Shown here piece by piece: positions 37,601 through 45,477 of a stretch of DNA of 64,000 nucleotides. The stretch spans positions 3,844,001 to 3,908,000 of the forward strand of contig NZ_CP133671.1 of the NCBI RefSeq assembly GCF_031326345.1. Direction: 5' to 3'. Positions within the stretch are counted from its first letter, which is position 1, and every line of letters begins with the position of its first letter. The notes beneath the pieces were generated by a model, which was not told where the DNA came from, ran no database searches, and saw only the letters and a list, made by a program, of their open reading frames with translations. Source of the stretch: Aureispira sp. CCB-E. GTDB lineage: Bacteria; Bacteroidota; Bacteroidia; Chitinophagales; Saprospiraceae. Position numbers and translations under genes: made by a program.

Positions 37601-38081
37601 TTCCTTTTTGAACCAACTCTATCGCTTTTTTATGATCCCTTTTTTTTCCTTTTGCTCTTTTATAATAAAGACCATTGGCAATATATAAGCGTCCAATCCA
37701 ATAACTAGTATCTGGTAACAAAGGAGTGAGTTGGTTTAAAGAAGCTTCTATAACAGGACCATTAAACTTGCTGGCTACGCCACAATTACACTGCTTGGTT
37801 GCGTAGTAAATGGTCTTTGCAATTTTATTCCAGTTTTTATCTTTTTCATAAAGCGCCAGTGCCTTTTGAAACATAGGAGTAGCTTCCTGAAATTTATCTT
37901 CTTTTTGAAGCGTTAATCCAGTTTTTAGAAAATCATCTGCGGATTGTGGCGGAGCATCTGGAGAAAGCAGTTGGTTGCTGTCTTGTTGGGCATAGTGGGG
38001 AAACGTAAGCCCAATAACTAGAATACTTATACTAAAGCATAGCAATGCCATAGATTTTGAAACGGATTTTAAAATCTGCAT
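34608..38081 (-). CDS. Exported TPR-CHAT protease-like protein with C-terminal membrane anchor
   Basis: 1157 residues. A signal peptide (about 1-32) is followed by many tetratricopeptide repeats (about 45-640), a helical linker (about 690-720) and a CHAT (caspase HetF-associated with TPR) domain to about residue 1115. The His-Cys pair of the caspase-like fold is His980 (MAMHGIVD) and Cys1028 (VVLSACETGYG), followed by GEGVMSIGRGFMYAG and WPLSDG. A single membrane helix (about 1136-1152) and a KRKKM tail end the protein, so the CHAT domain should face the periplasm. Most bacterial CHAT proteins are cytoplasmic. It is monocistronic. It stands alone, with no CRISPR, gasdermin or HetF partner nearby. 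Confidence 0.9.
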   Translation of the reverse strand: MQILKSVSKSMALLCFSISILVIGLTFPHYAQQDSNQLLSPDAPPQSADDFLKTGLTLQKEDKFQEATPMFQKALALYEKDKNWNKIAKTIYYATKQCNCGVASKFNGPVIEASLNQLTPLLPDTSYWIGRLYIANGLYYKRAKGKKRDHKKAIELVQKGKEILQFHNKPEDILAADFIIARELKYTFKDRKKGWEATFNALIKTAIDARRLPIEHPTRREIHSYILDEIVNKSNAARAYVEAEKELLKQEKRWADYIYSSIMLSQGYYSIQDYKTMQQQLQQALNVLEQYQLPDDKAYLVSQTYYLLATYYRQVGDLEQAAKFYKKTESAPLTPQVELALYQGMGMLYLQKNDFENAALYFKNLEILTQTTKNDVLEGRLPHDLGWIEEQKNYLRLALQFYQKSHKKTLKSFQKRGDDTGNKIQSLIHTNHAIARVNYKLNRPDSAMYYLEFNQHLHNHPFPAHPNGAPYHNYTTNLWLGRIYTQKGAFEKAKLAFDKALEQAHQVPSDIPYDLYKIHHAIADHYYAQAHWAKSLEACQIAIQHLISDYPIDAIDALPNPEKTPFLRELWELVLLKSKVFKQIGKIDWAYQTVQHAIVIINQLQNSFNGEDSKLFITQVTIPTYELAIELAIQSKDNPTAFLYSEQSKSVLLLSALKNNTAKKFGNLPDSLIEKETTLAQNLVAYEKQLFEAESSKDTSIINHSRPKILQIRQEIEALQRLFEQKYPKYYALKYAPQIATVQQVQDYINDSTLLVEYFVGDSSIYLFSIQKEDFLIKRIPKEANFNRTTNALYRSLKNIGKISSDYDGLVEKFSRHSHSIYQQYLAPVLIPNKQQLIVVPSGKFANLPFEVFLQTLPNQQETTSFKSLDYLINDYTINYQYSTSLMLYYHPELSNNGKVLAMAASYDLTSQELATIKARDTRAGDLRSSLDPIPGTKKEVKALEEHFHGKFLVDQDANETNFKHLAQSNEFSIIHMAMHGIVDKRNPEYSCMALTKGSKDSLVDDLLYAYEINLLDLQANLVVLSACETGYGKYERGEGVMSIGRGFMYAGVPSIVMTLWPLSDGSGPFLIEKLYQGLAEGLPKDQALRQAKLAWIDHAGDKTAHPFFWASFITLGDNSPIYVKKHSLLKDYWIHGVLALLLLSGFGFFLKRKKMT

Positions 38082-38257
38082 GATAAGAACGGTTGGTTTA
38101 TAAAAAAAAGGGGAGAGGATAAACCTTCTAGTTTTGTTGCCTTTTAAAGATAGAAAAATTACTTGATTCTCTTGGATTTAGAAGATTAAAATACACATTT
38201 AATTGTTTGTTATAATTGCTCCAAGATTTTACACAGCGATTAGGGGGAACTAGGCAT

Positions 38258-38288
38258 AAAAAAAACGCTGACTCCGAAGAATCAGCGT
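38258..38288 (-). terminator. Rho-independent terminator of lpdA
   Basis: On the minus strand ACGCTGATTC pairs with GAGTCAGCGT around a TTCG tetraloop, followed by eight T. It lies about 30 bp past the stop codon. Confidence 0.93.
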
Positions 38289-38318
38289 AAGTATATTATT
38301 AAGTTAGCTTATTAGCCT

Positions 38319-39716
38319 TTACAAATGAATGACTTCATCATAAGCAGCAGCAGCAGCTTCCATAACTGCTTCACTCATTGTTGGATGAGGATGTACCGAT
38401 TTGATGATCTCCATTCCTGTCGTTTCTAGCTTGCGAGCAACAACAATTTCTGCCACCATTTCGGTAACATTAGCACCAACCATATGACAACCTAAAAACT
38501 CGCCATACTTTTTGTCAAAAATTACTTTTACAAAACCGTGGTTAGAGCCTGCTGCACTAGCTTTTCCTGATGCAGAGAAAGGAAACTTACCTACTCGTAG
38601 TTCGTAACCAGCTTCTTTAGCTTGTGCTTCGGTCATACCAACAGAAGCAATTTCAGGACTACAATAAGTACAACCAGGAATGTTGTTGTAGTCTATTTTT
38701 TCAGGATGGTGTCCAGCAATTTTTTCAACACAAGTGATGGCCTCTGCACTAGCAACGTGAGCTAGAGCTTGTGTTGCCAAAACGTCACCAATAGCATAAA
38801 TCCCATCTACATTGGTTTTGTAAAAATCATCTACTTCAATGAAACCATGTTTGTTGGTTTTGACGCCCACTGTTTCCAAGCCAATGTTTTCTGTGTTAGG
38901 AACAACACCAACAGCAGAAAGAACCACATCACAATCTAAGACTTCTTCTTTTCCTGTTTTGTTGTGTTTAACAGTAACTTTACAACCTTTTCCTTTGGTA
39001 TCAACATTAGTTACAGCAGAGCTAGTTTTTAATTGCATACCAGCTTTCTTGAAGATTTTTTTCATCTCCTTTGAGACATCGGCATCTTCTCTAGGCAAAA
39101 TATTGTCCATGTATTCAACAATAGTAACTTCTGTTCCTAGCGTGTTGTAAAAGTAAGCGAATTCTACACCAATCGCACCAGATCCCATAACAACCATTTT
39201 CTTAGGAAGTTCTTCTAAGACCATTGCCTCACGGTAACCAATAACTTTCTTTTTGTCAATGTCAATACCAGGTAATTGGCGAGCACGACCACCTGTAGCA
39301 ACAATAATATGCTTGGCACCATATTGTTTTGTGTTACCTTTATCATCAGTTACGGCTACCTTTTTGCCAGCCACTAATTTACCAGTACCCATCAAAACAT
39401 CAATTTTGTTTTTACCCATCAAAAACTTGATCCCTTTACTCATTTTGTCCGCTACGCCACGAGAACGTTTTACAATAGCGCCAAAATCTGCTTTAGGATC
39501 AGCAGTTTCAATACCATAATCAGATGCATGATTGATGTATTCAAATACTTGCGCACTTTTAAGAAGTGCCTTGGTTGGAATACATCCCCAGTTTAAACAA
39601 ATACCTCCCAACGACTCACGTTCAACAACAGCTGTTTTTAGTCCTAGTTGAGCTGCGCGAATAGCCGCAACATAACCACCTGGTCCAGATCCGATTACAA
39701 TTACATCGTAGTTCAT
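38319..39716 (-). CDS. lpdA: Dihydrolipoyl dehydrogenase
   Basis: 465 residues. The flavoenzyme reoxidises lipoamide of the pyruvate, 2-oxoglutarate and branched-chain dehydrogenase complexes or the glycine cleavage system. The FAD-binding GSGPGGYVAA is at residues 9-18 and the redox disulfide is in GGICLNWGCIPTKA (Cys40-Cys45). The NAD-binding GSGAIGVEFAYFYNTLG, a second FAD segment (IYAIGDV) and the dimer-interface HPHPTMSEAVMEA with catalytic His-Glu are all present. It stands alone, with no E1 or E2 gene beside it. A possible -7 box TACCTTTG lies far upstream at 40038-40045. Confidence 0.96.
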   Translation of the reverse strand: MNYDVIVIGSGPGGYVAAIRAAQLGLKTAVVERESLGGICLNWGCIPTKALLKSAQVFEYINHASDYGIETADPKADFGAIVKRSRGVADKMSKGIKFLMGKNKIDVLMGTGKLVAGKKVAVTDDKGNTKQYGAKHIIVATGGRARQLPGIDIDKKKVIGYREAMVLEELPKKMVVMGSGAIGVEFAYFYNTLGTEVTIVEYMDNILPREDADVSKEMKKIFKKAGMQLKTSSAVTNVDTKGKGCKVTVKHNKTGKEEVLDCDVVLSAVGVVPNTENIGLETVGVKTNKHGFIEVDDFYKTNVDGIYAIGDVLATQALAHVASAEAITCVEKIAGHHPEKIDYNNIPGCTYCSPEIASVGMTEAQAKEAGYELRVGKFPFSASGKASAAGSNHGFVKVIFDKKYGEFLGCHMVGANVTEMVAEIVVARKLETTGMEIIKSVHPHPTMSEAVMEAAAAAYDEVIHL

Positions 39717-40212
39717 AATTTGAGTAAGTTTTATGTGTGAATAGTAGCGTAGTTTTAATTATTACAAAACCTGACGATAACTAAAACTACTGTCTCCATT
39801 TTTTTTGATTACTTTTATAGTATATTACTTTGTGAGAACCATATAGTAACAGCGTAGCTAACTTGCATCAATTTATTGTATGAATGCTGCGTAGCTGATT
39901 GAAAATATTTAAAGAGCTGGCAGCGAGTTTAATACAAAGGTGTTTTTTTGATTTTTTTTATAAAAAACAAAGGAAAGCTACACCATATTAATATTAGTAC
40001 ATCGCTAATATAATGTCAATAAGTCTCTATCTTGCCACAAAGGTACATTTTCTATTAATTAGTCGATTATTTGTAGCCTTATTTTTTTTAGAATCTCTTT
40101 TTTTTGTGCTAAAACGTAGATAAAAGGTTTGCTTAAATAATCGTTCAGAAAAAATATTAGATAAATACTTTGCAGGGCACTTAGCTACTTTAAGCCTTAA
40201 AACATCTGTTTA
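39717..40212. other. 496-bp divergent intergenic region
   Basis: It separates lpdA and the kinase gene. It holds a degenerate repeat-family stretch (39825-39965, with ATAGTAACAGCGTAGCTAACT) including the GGTGTTTTTTTGATT hairpin arm, and a minus-strand TAnnTTTG box TACCTTTG at 40038-40045. No gene is recognised. Confidence 0.5.
40038..40045 (-). promoter_or_regulatory. Putative -7 box of lpdA
   Basis: The minus strand has TACCTTTG, matching TAnnTTTG. It is about 320 bp from the start, so it would imply a long leader. No matching -33 element is evident. Confidence 0.3.
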
Positions 40213-42252
40213 GTGAAAGTTTGGAATGCAACTAACCATGTTATTTTAATACTGAATGCTACTCCTTTTGCACAAGGAGGAGAAGGGTGTTTGTACAAAG
40301 TCCTTCAGCCTCAAGAATACGTTCACTTAGTCGCCAAGATTTATCATTCTAATAAGAGAACCAAGCAACGGCAACATAAGTTGCGATACTTGATAGAAAA
40401 CCCACCTATTTTTGATAATAATACCCAAGGGCAATTAATTAGTTGGCCCGTTGCCATATTGGAAATGCAGCAACGTTTTGTTGGGTTTTTGATGCCAAAA
40501 GTCGAAGGCGAGTTGTTAGAGATTTTAGTAACACCCAAATTGCCAAGGCATCTCCCTACAAAATGGCAACGTTTTGAATTAGGAACAGAAGGAGCTTTAG
40601 CTTTGAGACAAAAAGTATGTTTTAACATTGCTGTTGCCTTGTATCATATTCATCAAACGGGAAAGTATGTAATGGTTGATTTGAAGCCTGATAATATTTT
40701 GATCCAATCCAATGGGCTGGTTGCTTTGGTAGATATGGATTCTATTGAAGTTATAAGAGGGGAGCAAATACTTTTTCCAGCAGCGATGGCAACCCCAGAA
40801 TTTGCACCGCCAGAGTTCCATGCTTTGCAGCGTAGTTCTAAAGCATTGCCTATTAGTTGGGATGCCTTTAGTATGGCGGTTGTTTTTTATAAAATTTTAT
40901 TGGGTATCCATCCATTTGCTGCTACGACCAAGGGACAATTTAAAGACGCTAATGGCTTGGGAGAAAAACTAAAACATGGTCTGTATGTACATAATCCCAA
41001 TCAACAGACCTATTTTTCGGCAATACCTTCATTGCACAGAGCATTTGATCATTTTCCAATTGCTTTGCAATATTTATTTAATCTTTGTTTTATACAAGGG
41101 GTTAAAAATGAGCGTATGCGTCCTAGTGCTGAAGATTGGTGCTTGGTTTTTGGAAATGAACAAGGACAAGATGAAGAGTTAATGACTCCGTTAGGAGATG
41201 ATGTTTTAAAAATATATGCCCCTATATTAAAAATTGAAAACATAGATTGGCTTACGAATTCTTTTGAATGCTTGTTTCATCCGTTGATTCAAGCTGCATT
41301 GCCTACGCTGTTGGATAAATTCAAGAAAGAACGGTATAACTGGTGGAAATCTATTAAACGATTTTGGAAACTAAGGTCAAATAAAGATTTCTTGAAAGTT
41401 GACAAGGACTTGGAATTTTTGACCAACTTATTTACTGAGACAGCTATTCCTGATCAGTGGAAAGTATTGCTTTTTCAAAAGATTCAAAAGGTTTTTGACG
41501 TATATCAATGCGAGCAACAGCGTTACAAAGTATTCAACGAATCTTACAAAAAAGAGTTTACTAGCCATCAAGAAGCTTGGAAAGCTTGCCAAATACTTTA
41601 TCAAGAACAGTATCATCAATTGTCTAAAGCGTATCGAAAAAAGTGCGTAGAAATTCGGCAAAATCAAAATATACAACCTTTGTGGAAGGCTTTTATAGGA
41701 AAAACGGCAAGTCGTAAACAACGCTTTCTAGAGAATAAATATTTACCCACGCAGCAACAGGATTTAGAAGAAGGATATTTGCAACAAATTGCAACAATAG
41801 ATGCTTGTTATCAGCCTAGATGGGAAGCACTAGAGAATACACACTATGAGATATTAAATCGAATAGACAATCTAATAAAACCGACTCGAAAAGTAGAAGA
41901 AAAGGCAAAAGAAGAAATTCGCTTTATAAGGGAACGCCAAGTCATTATTGATGCTATTAAAAATCAGAAAAACGTAGCAAAGAATACTTACGAACATCAA
42001 AAAAAAATACTTCATACCTCTGTCAAGCATTATATTGAGCAGTTGTATGAAATTGAAAATAGTGCTAATAATCAGATAAAGGTGCTACGGCAAAGTATTC
42101 GTCTTCGATTGTCAAAAATGGAAGATGACTTGTTAGCAAAGAAGGAGAGATACAATAAAACTTTATTAAATTTAGAAATGTCTTTTGTTAAAAACTGCTC
42201 TAGATCTATTGATTTGATCAAAAAGGAGGCAAAAAAACAGGATATTTTATAA
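40213..42252 (+). CDS. YegI-like serine/threonine kinase with long coiled coil
   Basis: 679 residues from a GTG at 40213 (in-frame stop just upstream, no earlier start). The N-terminal kinase domain has a glycine loop at about 19-28 (FAQGGEGCLYKV), Lys42 in VAKIY, the catalytic loop MVDLKPDNILI with Asp156 and Asn161, and a metal-site VDMDS (Asp174) in place of DFG. The APE-like FAPPEF follows. From about residue 390 there is a long Gln/Lys-rich, coiled-coil-like helical region. This resembles kinases of the YegI/TerY-P group, but no VWA or PP2C gene is adjacent. A flavin-oxidase-fold protein follows by 22 bp. Confidence 0.78.
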   Translation: MKVWNATNHVILILNATPFAQGGEGCLYKVLQPQEYVHLVAKIYHSNKRTKQRQHKLRYLIENPPIFDNNTQGQLISWPVAILEMQQRFVGFLMPKVEGELLEILVTPKLPRHLPTKWQRFELGTEGALALRQKVCFNIAVALYHIHQTGKYVMVDLKPDNILIQSNGLVALVDMDSIEVIRGEQILFPAAMATPEFAPPEFHALQRSSKALPISWDAFSMAVVFYKILLGIHPFAATTKGQFKDANGLGEKLKHGLYVHNPNQQTYFSAIPSLHRAFDHFPIALQYLFNLCFIQGVKNERMRPSAEDWCLVFGNEQGQDEELMTPLGDDVLKIYAPILKIENIDWLTNSFECLFHPLIQAALPTLLDKFKKERYNWWKSIKRFWKLRSNKDFLKVDKDLEFLTNLFTETAIPDQWKVLLFQKIQKVFDVYQCEQQRYKVFNESYKKEFTSHQEAWKACQILYQEQYHQLSKAYRKKCVEIRQNQNIQPLWKAFIGKTASRKQRFLENKYLPTQQQDLEEGYLQQIATIDACYQPRWEALENTHYEILNRIDNLIKPTRKVEEKAKEEIRFIRERQVIIDAIKNQKNVAKNTYEHQKKILHTSVKHYIEQLYEIENSANNQIKVLRQSIRLRLSKMEDDLLAKKERYNKTLLNLEMSFVKNCSRSIDLIKKEAKKQDIL

Positions 42253-42274
42253 TTTCTAATGTAAATCGTTGAAA

Positions 42275-42823
42275 ATGGCAACATTACTAAAAGAATTGAA
42301 CCAAGAGCTCATAGAATTTATTAAAAAACAAAAACTATTTTTTGTAGGAACAGCAAGAAAAGAAGGACATGTCAATGTATCCCCAAAAGGGATGGATACG
42401 TTTCGAGTAATTGATGGGAAGCGTATTGTGTGGCTGAACTTGACGGGAAGTGGCAATGAAACGGCTGCGCATTTATTAGAAAATAGCCGAATGACTATTA
42501 TGTTTTGTGCCTTTGAAGGCAAACCTCTTATCTTGCGCTTGTATGGTCAAGCAAAGGCTTATCATGAACGAGACGAAGTTTTTCATCAGTACATTGATTG
42601 TTTTCCCTCCGATGTAGGAACGCGTCAAATTATTGTGCTGGACCTAGATTTGGTGCAAACATCCTGTGGGTATGCGGTACCTTTGATGGATTTCAAAGAA
42701 GAAAGGAGCATTTTAAGAAATTGGGCAGAAAAAAAGGGAAGGGCAAAAATTAAAAGTTATTGGAAAGAAAAAAATACAACGAGTTTGGATGGTTTTGATA
42801 CAGGTATATTTGAAGAAGAATAA
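42275..42823 (+). CDS. Pyridoxamine 5'-phosphate oxidase-family (FMN-binding split-barrel) protein
   Basis: 182 residues from the ATG at 42275; a TTG at 42269 is in frame. The pattern KQKLFFVGTARKEGHVNVSPKGMDTFRVIDGKRIVWLNLTGSGNETAAHL, then MTIMFCAFEGKPLILRLYGQAKAY, is the common PNPOx-like split-barrel of flavin- or F420-dependent enzymes. It is not a classical PdxH: the family-specific C-terminal R-x-x-R...H region is missing. The substrate is unknown. It follows the kinase gene closely and is likely co-transcribed; why these two would be together is not evident. Confidence 0.8.
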   Translation: MATLLKELNQELIEFIKKQKLFFVGTARKEGHVNVSPKGMDTFRVIDGKRIVWLNLTGSGNETAAHLLENSRMTIMFCAFEGKPLILRLYGQAKAYHERDEVFHQYIDCFPSDVGTRQIIVLDLDLVQTSCGYAVPLMDFKEERSILRNWAEKKGRAKIKSYWKEKNTTSLDGFDTGIFEEE

Positions 42824-42876
42824 CGGTCATTATTTGGTAGATCGTTGTTACGATTTGAAGTTTGTTTCCTGCAAGC

Positions 42877-42910
42877 AAAAAAGCATTTTAGTAGTACTCT
42901 ACTAAAATGC
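42877..42910 (-). terminator. Rho-independent terminator of cmk
   Basis: On the minus strand GCATTTTAGTAG pairs perfectly with CTACTAAAATGC (12 bp, 4-base loop) and ends in six T. It lies about 90 bp past the cmk stop, beyond a repeat fragment. It also sits downstream of the PNPOx gene but lacks a T tract in that direction. Confidence 0.8.
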
Positions 42911-42923
42911 CGATTCTATTTAA

Positions 42924-42992
42924 TACTGACTCGTTGAAACTACACTACAATGCAGCCAATTACAATAATAAAATAAATGGTTGATAAACTAG
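42924..42992. repeat. Fragment of the dispersed element family
   Basis: GACTCGTTGAAACTACACTACAATGCAGCC followed later by GGTTGATAAACTAG matches the family core and, loosely, its two ends. It separates the cmk stop from its terminator. Confidence 0.45.
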
Positions 42993-42997
42993 AAGGA

Positions 42998-43705
42998 TTA
43001 GTTAGTCACTAATCCCATAGCCTTTTTTTCGATGATGTCTTTTGAAAGTTGAAGTGCAAATTCCAATTGTTCGGTAGGAGTGAGCAAGCTATTGTCAATC
43101 TCGATGGCATCTTCTGCTTGACAAAGAGGGCTATCTGCTCTAGTAGAGTCAATGTGATCACGTGTGCGTAGGTTTTTTTCTACTTCTTCAGGAGAAATAT
43201 CTGTTATTCCCTTACTTTGCCATTCTGCTAACCTTCTGCGTGTCCGTTCTTCGATGGAAGCTGTTAGAAAGAGTTTTAGTTCGGCATCCTTAAAAACAAC
43301 CGTTCCGATATCACGACCATCCATTGCGATCCCACCTTTGGCACCCATAGCTTGTTGAAGCTTAACCATAGCTTTGCGTACCGCAGAGATCGTGGCAACG
43401 GGGCTTACAAAGTTAGAAACGCGCATGGTTCTAATGGCATCTTCTACGTCTTCGCCATTTAAAAAAGTATGATTTTTACCTTCAATGTTTTCAAAGTGAA
43501 TGTTAATATTTTGCAACGCTTCTTCTACCGAAGCTGGATTTTCAATGTCTATATTGTGATCTAAAAAATAAAGCGTAACAGCACGATACATAGCGCCAGA
43601 ATCGACGTAAACATATCCTAATTTTTTGGCAAGTGCTTTAGCTAGTGTACTTTTGCCGCAGGCTGCGAAGCCGTCAACAGCAATCGTAATTTTAGAAGTT
43701 TCCAT
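42998..43705 (-). CDS. cmk: Cytidylate kinase
   Basis: 235 residues from the ATG at 43705 (METSKITIAVDG); an upstream ATG at 43741 would add 12 odd residues. It phosphorylates CMP and dCMP. The P-loop DGFAACGKSTLAKALAKKLG is at residues 9-28, with Ala-Ala-Cys where many homologues have Ser residues. Other marks are YVDSGAMYRAVTLYFL, the GRDIGTVVF motif, ERTRRRLAE and a C-terminal DNS...TPTEQ segment. The length is standard. It is preceded by the possible -7 box TATTTTTG at 43773-43780. Confidence 0.95.
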   Translation of the reverse strand: METSKITIAVDGFAACGKSTLAKALAKKLGYVYVDSGAMYRAVTLYFLDHNIDIENPASVEEALQNINIHFENIEGKNHTFLNGEDVEDAIRTMRVSNFVSPVATISAVRKAMVKLQQAMGAKGGIAMDGRDIGTVVFKDAELKLFLTASIEERTRRRLAEWQSKGITDISPEEVEKNLRTRDHIDSTRADSPLCQAEDAIEIDNSLLTPTEQLEFALQLSKDIIEKKAMGLVTN

Positions 43706-43772
43706 GAAAAGAGCTTTGTGATTTTTTGAGAAATGAAGCATTTCCTTAAACGATTATTCTTAATATCGTACA

Positions 43773-43780
43773 CAAAAATA
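43773..43780 (-). promoter_or_regulatory. Putative -7 box of cmk
   Basis: The minus strand has TATTTTTG, matching TAnnTTTG, 68 bp upstream of the ATG. No matching -33 TTG. Confidence 0.35.
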
Positions 43781-43827
43781 GCAATATTAGTTCGTTTTGT
43801 AGTGTAAGAGTTCGTTTTTTTTAAGAT

Positions 43828-44220
43828 TTACTTTAGCAACGCCAACTGTTTTTCCAACCATTGAATACCTTTTTCTTTGCTTGTAAATAGTTTGGTAGGA
43901 ACTTGTCTGGTGTTGAAACGAGATACAATGCTTAAGAAAATATTCCCAATCAATTTAGAAGGGTAAGAGTTGACCAAGAGAACTGTAGCAACGATAAATT
44001 CTACATCAGCATAATGTCGCAAGACTTCTTTTTTGATATAAGTATTTGAAACATGAATTAGAGTAGCTACAGTGTTGCCGTTGGCTGCTTTGTGGAGCGT
44101 ATTTAAGTTATTCTCTACTTCCTCCAATGTCAAAACTCCCTGAACTTCTTTATTTATGGATATTTCCAAGATGGCATTAGGGTACGAGATAATAGTTATT
44201 TCTTTAGTTTTGTACCGCAT
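43828..44220 (-). CDS. STAS-like (DUF7793-type) small protein, paralogue 1
   Basis: 130 residues, no signal peptide. It is homologous to the next two genes: each starts M-x-Y-x-T-K-E, has an LxxEEVxxNLxxL helix near residue 34, an I(Y)VKKEVL(K/R)xY segment near 63, an A-x-(A/V)-L-(L/I)-x-(N/D/Q)-S-(Y/F)-x-S-(K/R)-L-(I/V)-GN stretch near 85, and a C-terminal PTK(L/I)F...(I/V)xWLEKQL. This resembles STAS/SpoIIAA-like bacterial proteins of the DUF7793 type. Such proteins often act as small regulatory partners; no partner is identified here. It starts 6 bp after paralogue 2 and is probably co-transcribed with it. Confidence 0.6.
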   Translation of the reverse strand: MRYKTKEITIISYPNAILEISINKEVQGVLTLEEVENNLNTLHKAANGNTVATLIHVSNTYIKKEVLRHYADVEFIVATVLLVNSYPSKLIGNIFLSIVSRFNTRQVPTKLFTSKEKGIQWLEKQLALLK

Positions 44221-44226
44221 ATTGCT

Positions 44227-44625
44227 TTATTTTTTGGCTAACGAAAGTTGTTTTTCCAACCATTTAATAGCTTCTGAACGCTCTGCAAAAATCTTGGTAG
44301 GACGTTGGCTAGCATCCATCCGTTTTCTAAGTGTCAGAAATAAATTTCCTACCAACCTAGAGGCAAATGAATCTGCTATCAGAGCTGTAGCAACAATAGG
44401 AAGCCCTGTGTCGGTATATCGTTTTAGGACATCTTTTTTGACGTACATACCCGAAGAGTAAATTAAAGTAGCGCCAGGTTGATTGTTCAATGCTTTTTTC
44501 AACGCAGCTATATTATTATCAACTTCTTCCATAGTCAAGGTTCCATTATAACCTGGAGCAGGACGTAACTCTAGAATTCCGTTTGAATGCACTGCAACAT
44601 GCATCTCTTTGGTGTTGTATTCCAT
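44227..44625 (-). CDS. STAS-like (DUF7793-type) small protein, paralogue 2
   Basis: 132 residues from the ATG at 44625, chosen because it aligns with the MEYNTKE start of the paralogues; the longer frame to 44655 would add residues with no homology. It shares the family blocks: TMEEVDNNIAALKKAL, YVKKDVLKRYTD, IVATALIADSFASRLVGNLFLTLR, PTKIFAERSEAIKWLEKQLS. It is the middle one of three tandem copies, 6 bp from paralogue 1. A 249-bp gap with an element copy separates it from paralogue 3. The function is unknown. Confidence 0.6.
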   Translation of the reverse strand: MEYNTKEMHVAVHSNGILELRPAPGYNGTLTMEEVDNNIAALKKALNNQPGATLIYSSGMYVKKDVLKRYTDTGLPIVATALIADSFASRLVGNLFLTLRKRMDASQRPTKIFAERSEAIKWLEKQLSLAKK

Positions 44626-44684
44626 CATATTTATATTTATTTGCCAACTTAGCAAAAGTTTACAAAAAGGGATATTCGTCTAGT

Positions 44685-44807
44685 AATAGTTTGTTGAAAC
44701 CGCGTAATAGTAATACAATCAATTACATTGGCGATCTCAAGAGGTAAACTTTTTATTGTTTATCAATCATGCCACACTTATAAAGTTAAATAGTATAAAT
44801 GTGCTTT
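44685..44807. repeat. Truncated copy of the dispersed element family
   Basis: It begins with the canonical end AATAGTTTGTTG (44685-44696), contains GCGATCTCAAGAGGTAAA shared with the copy at 22817, and runs to GTATAAATGTGCTTT, a block also in the copy at 21091. No right end is recognised. It sits between STAS-like paralogues 2 and 3. Confidence 0.55.
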
Positions 44808-44873
44808 GGGGGGTGAAAACAAAAGTAAGGAGTTAAATAATTGTTTTAAATACTTGCTACAAAAATTGCGCTG

Positions 44874-45263
44874 CTAATTGTTGAGTTCTTTTGTCAACCA
44901 TTCTATAGCTTCTTGCTTTTTGCTAAAAATTTTAGAAGGTATATTTTCTTTTATGAAACGTTGTATTAGAGTTAGGTAAAGATTGCCAATCAATTTGGAT
45001 GCAAAGGATTGAGTTAAAAAGGCTCGTGCTACAACATGTTTAGGAGGTTCTGTATATTGTTTTAGAACTTCTTTTTTGACATATTTTTCAGGAAAATGCA
45101 ATATAATTCCTTTGGGTTTGCCTCCAATAACCTCATCTAAAATACGCAAATTTTCCTCCACTTCCTCTAAAACTAAATTGCCTTCAAAATCTTTTCGCAT
45201 GGAAATTTCTATAATGTCATCGGGTCGGAGCTTGTATGTAAATTCTTTTGTATGATAATCCAT
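44874..45263 (-). CDS. STAS-like (DUF7793-type) small protein, paralogue 3
   Basis: 129 residues, homologous to paralogues 1 and 2 (LEEVEENLRILDEVI, YVKKEVLKQYTEPP, VARAFLTQSFASKLIGNLYLTLIQRF, IPSKIFSKKQEAIEWLTKEL). It is separated from the other two by a 249-bp gap that holds a repeat copy, which may mark a recombination point or an independent promoter. It has no visible partner gene. Confidence 0.6.
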   Translation of the reverse strand: MDYHTKEFTYKLRPDDIIEISMRKDFEGNLVLEEVEENLRILDEVIGGKPKGIILHFPEKYVKKEVLKQYTEPPKHVVARAFLTQSFASKLIGNLYLTLIQRFIKENIPSKIFSKKQEAIEWLTKELNN

Positions 45264-45477
45264 CTATTTGTGAGGATTTCGAGTAGTTAATAATATTCTT
45301 TACACAAAATAAAAGGATGACTAAAAGATAAAATACGATTTTAAGAACGATATTTTATAAATTTAGCAGTCTTTTTATGATTTGTGCTGTATTAAAATTT
45401 GTTTTCTAAAACGAAGATAGACAAACTCTAAGGAAAATTTTAATGCTATTAGGCTTTAATTGAATAAATCGTTGTCT

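Noticed and set aside
34608-38081. CRISPR-associated TPR-CHAT (Craspase-like) protein
   Set aside because: It has a signal peptide and membrane anchor and there is no CRISPR array or gRAMP-like gene in the window.
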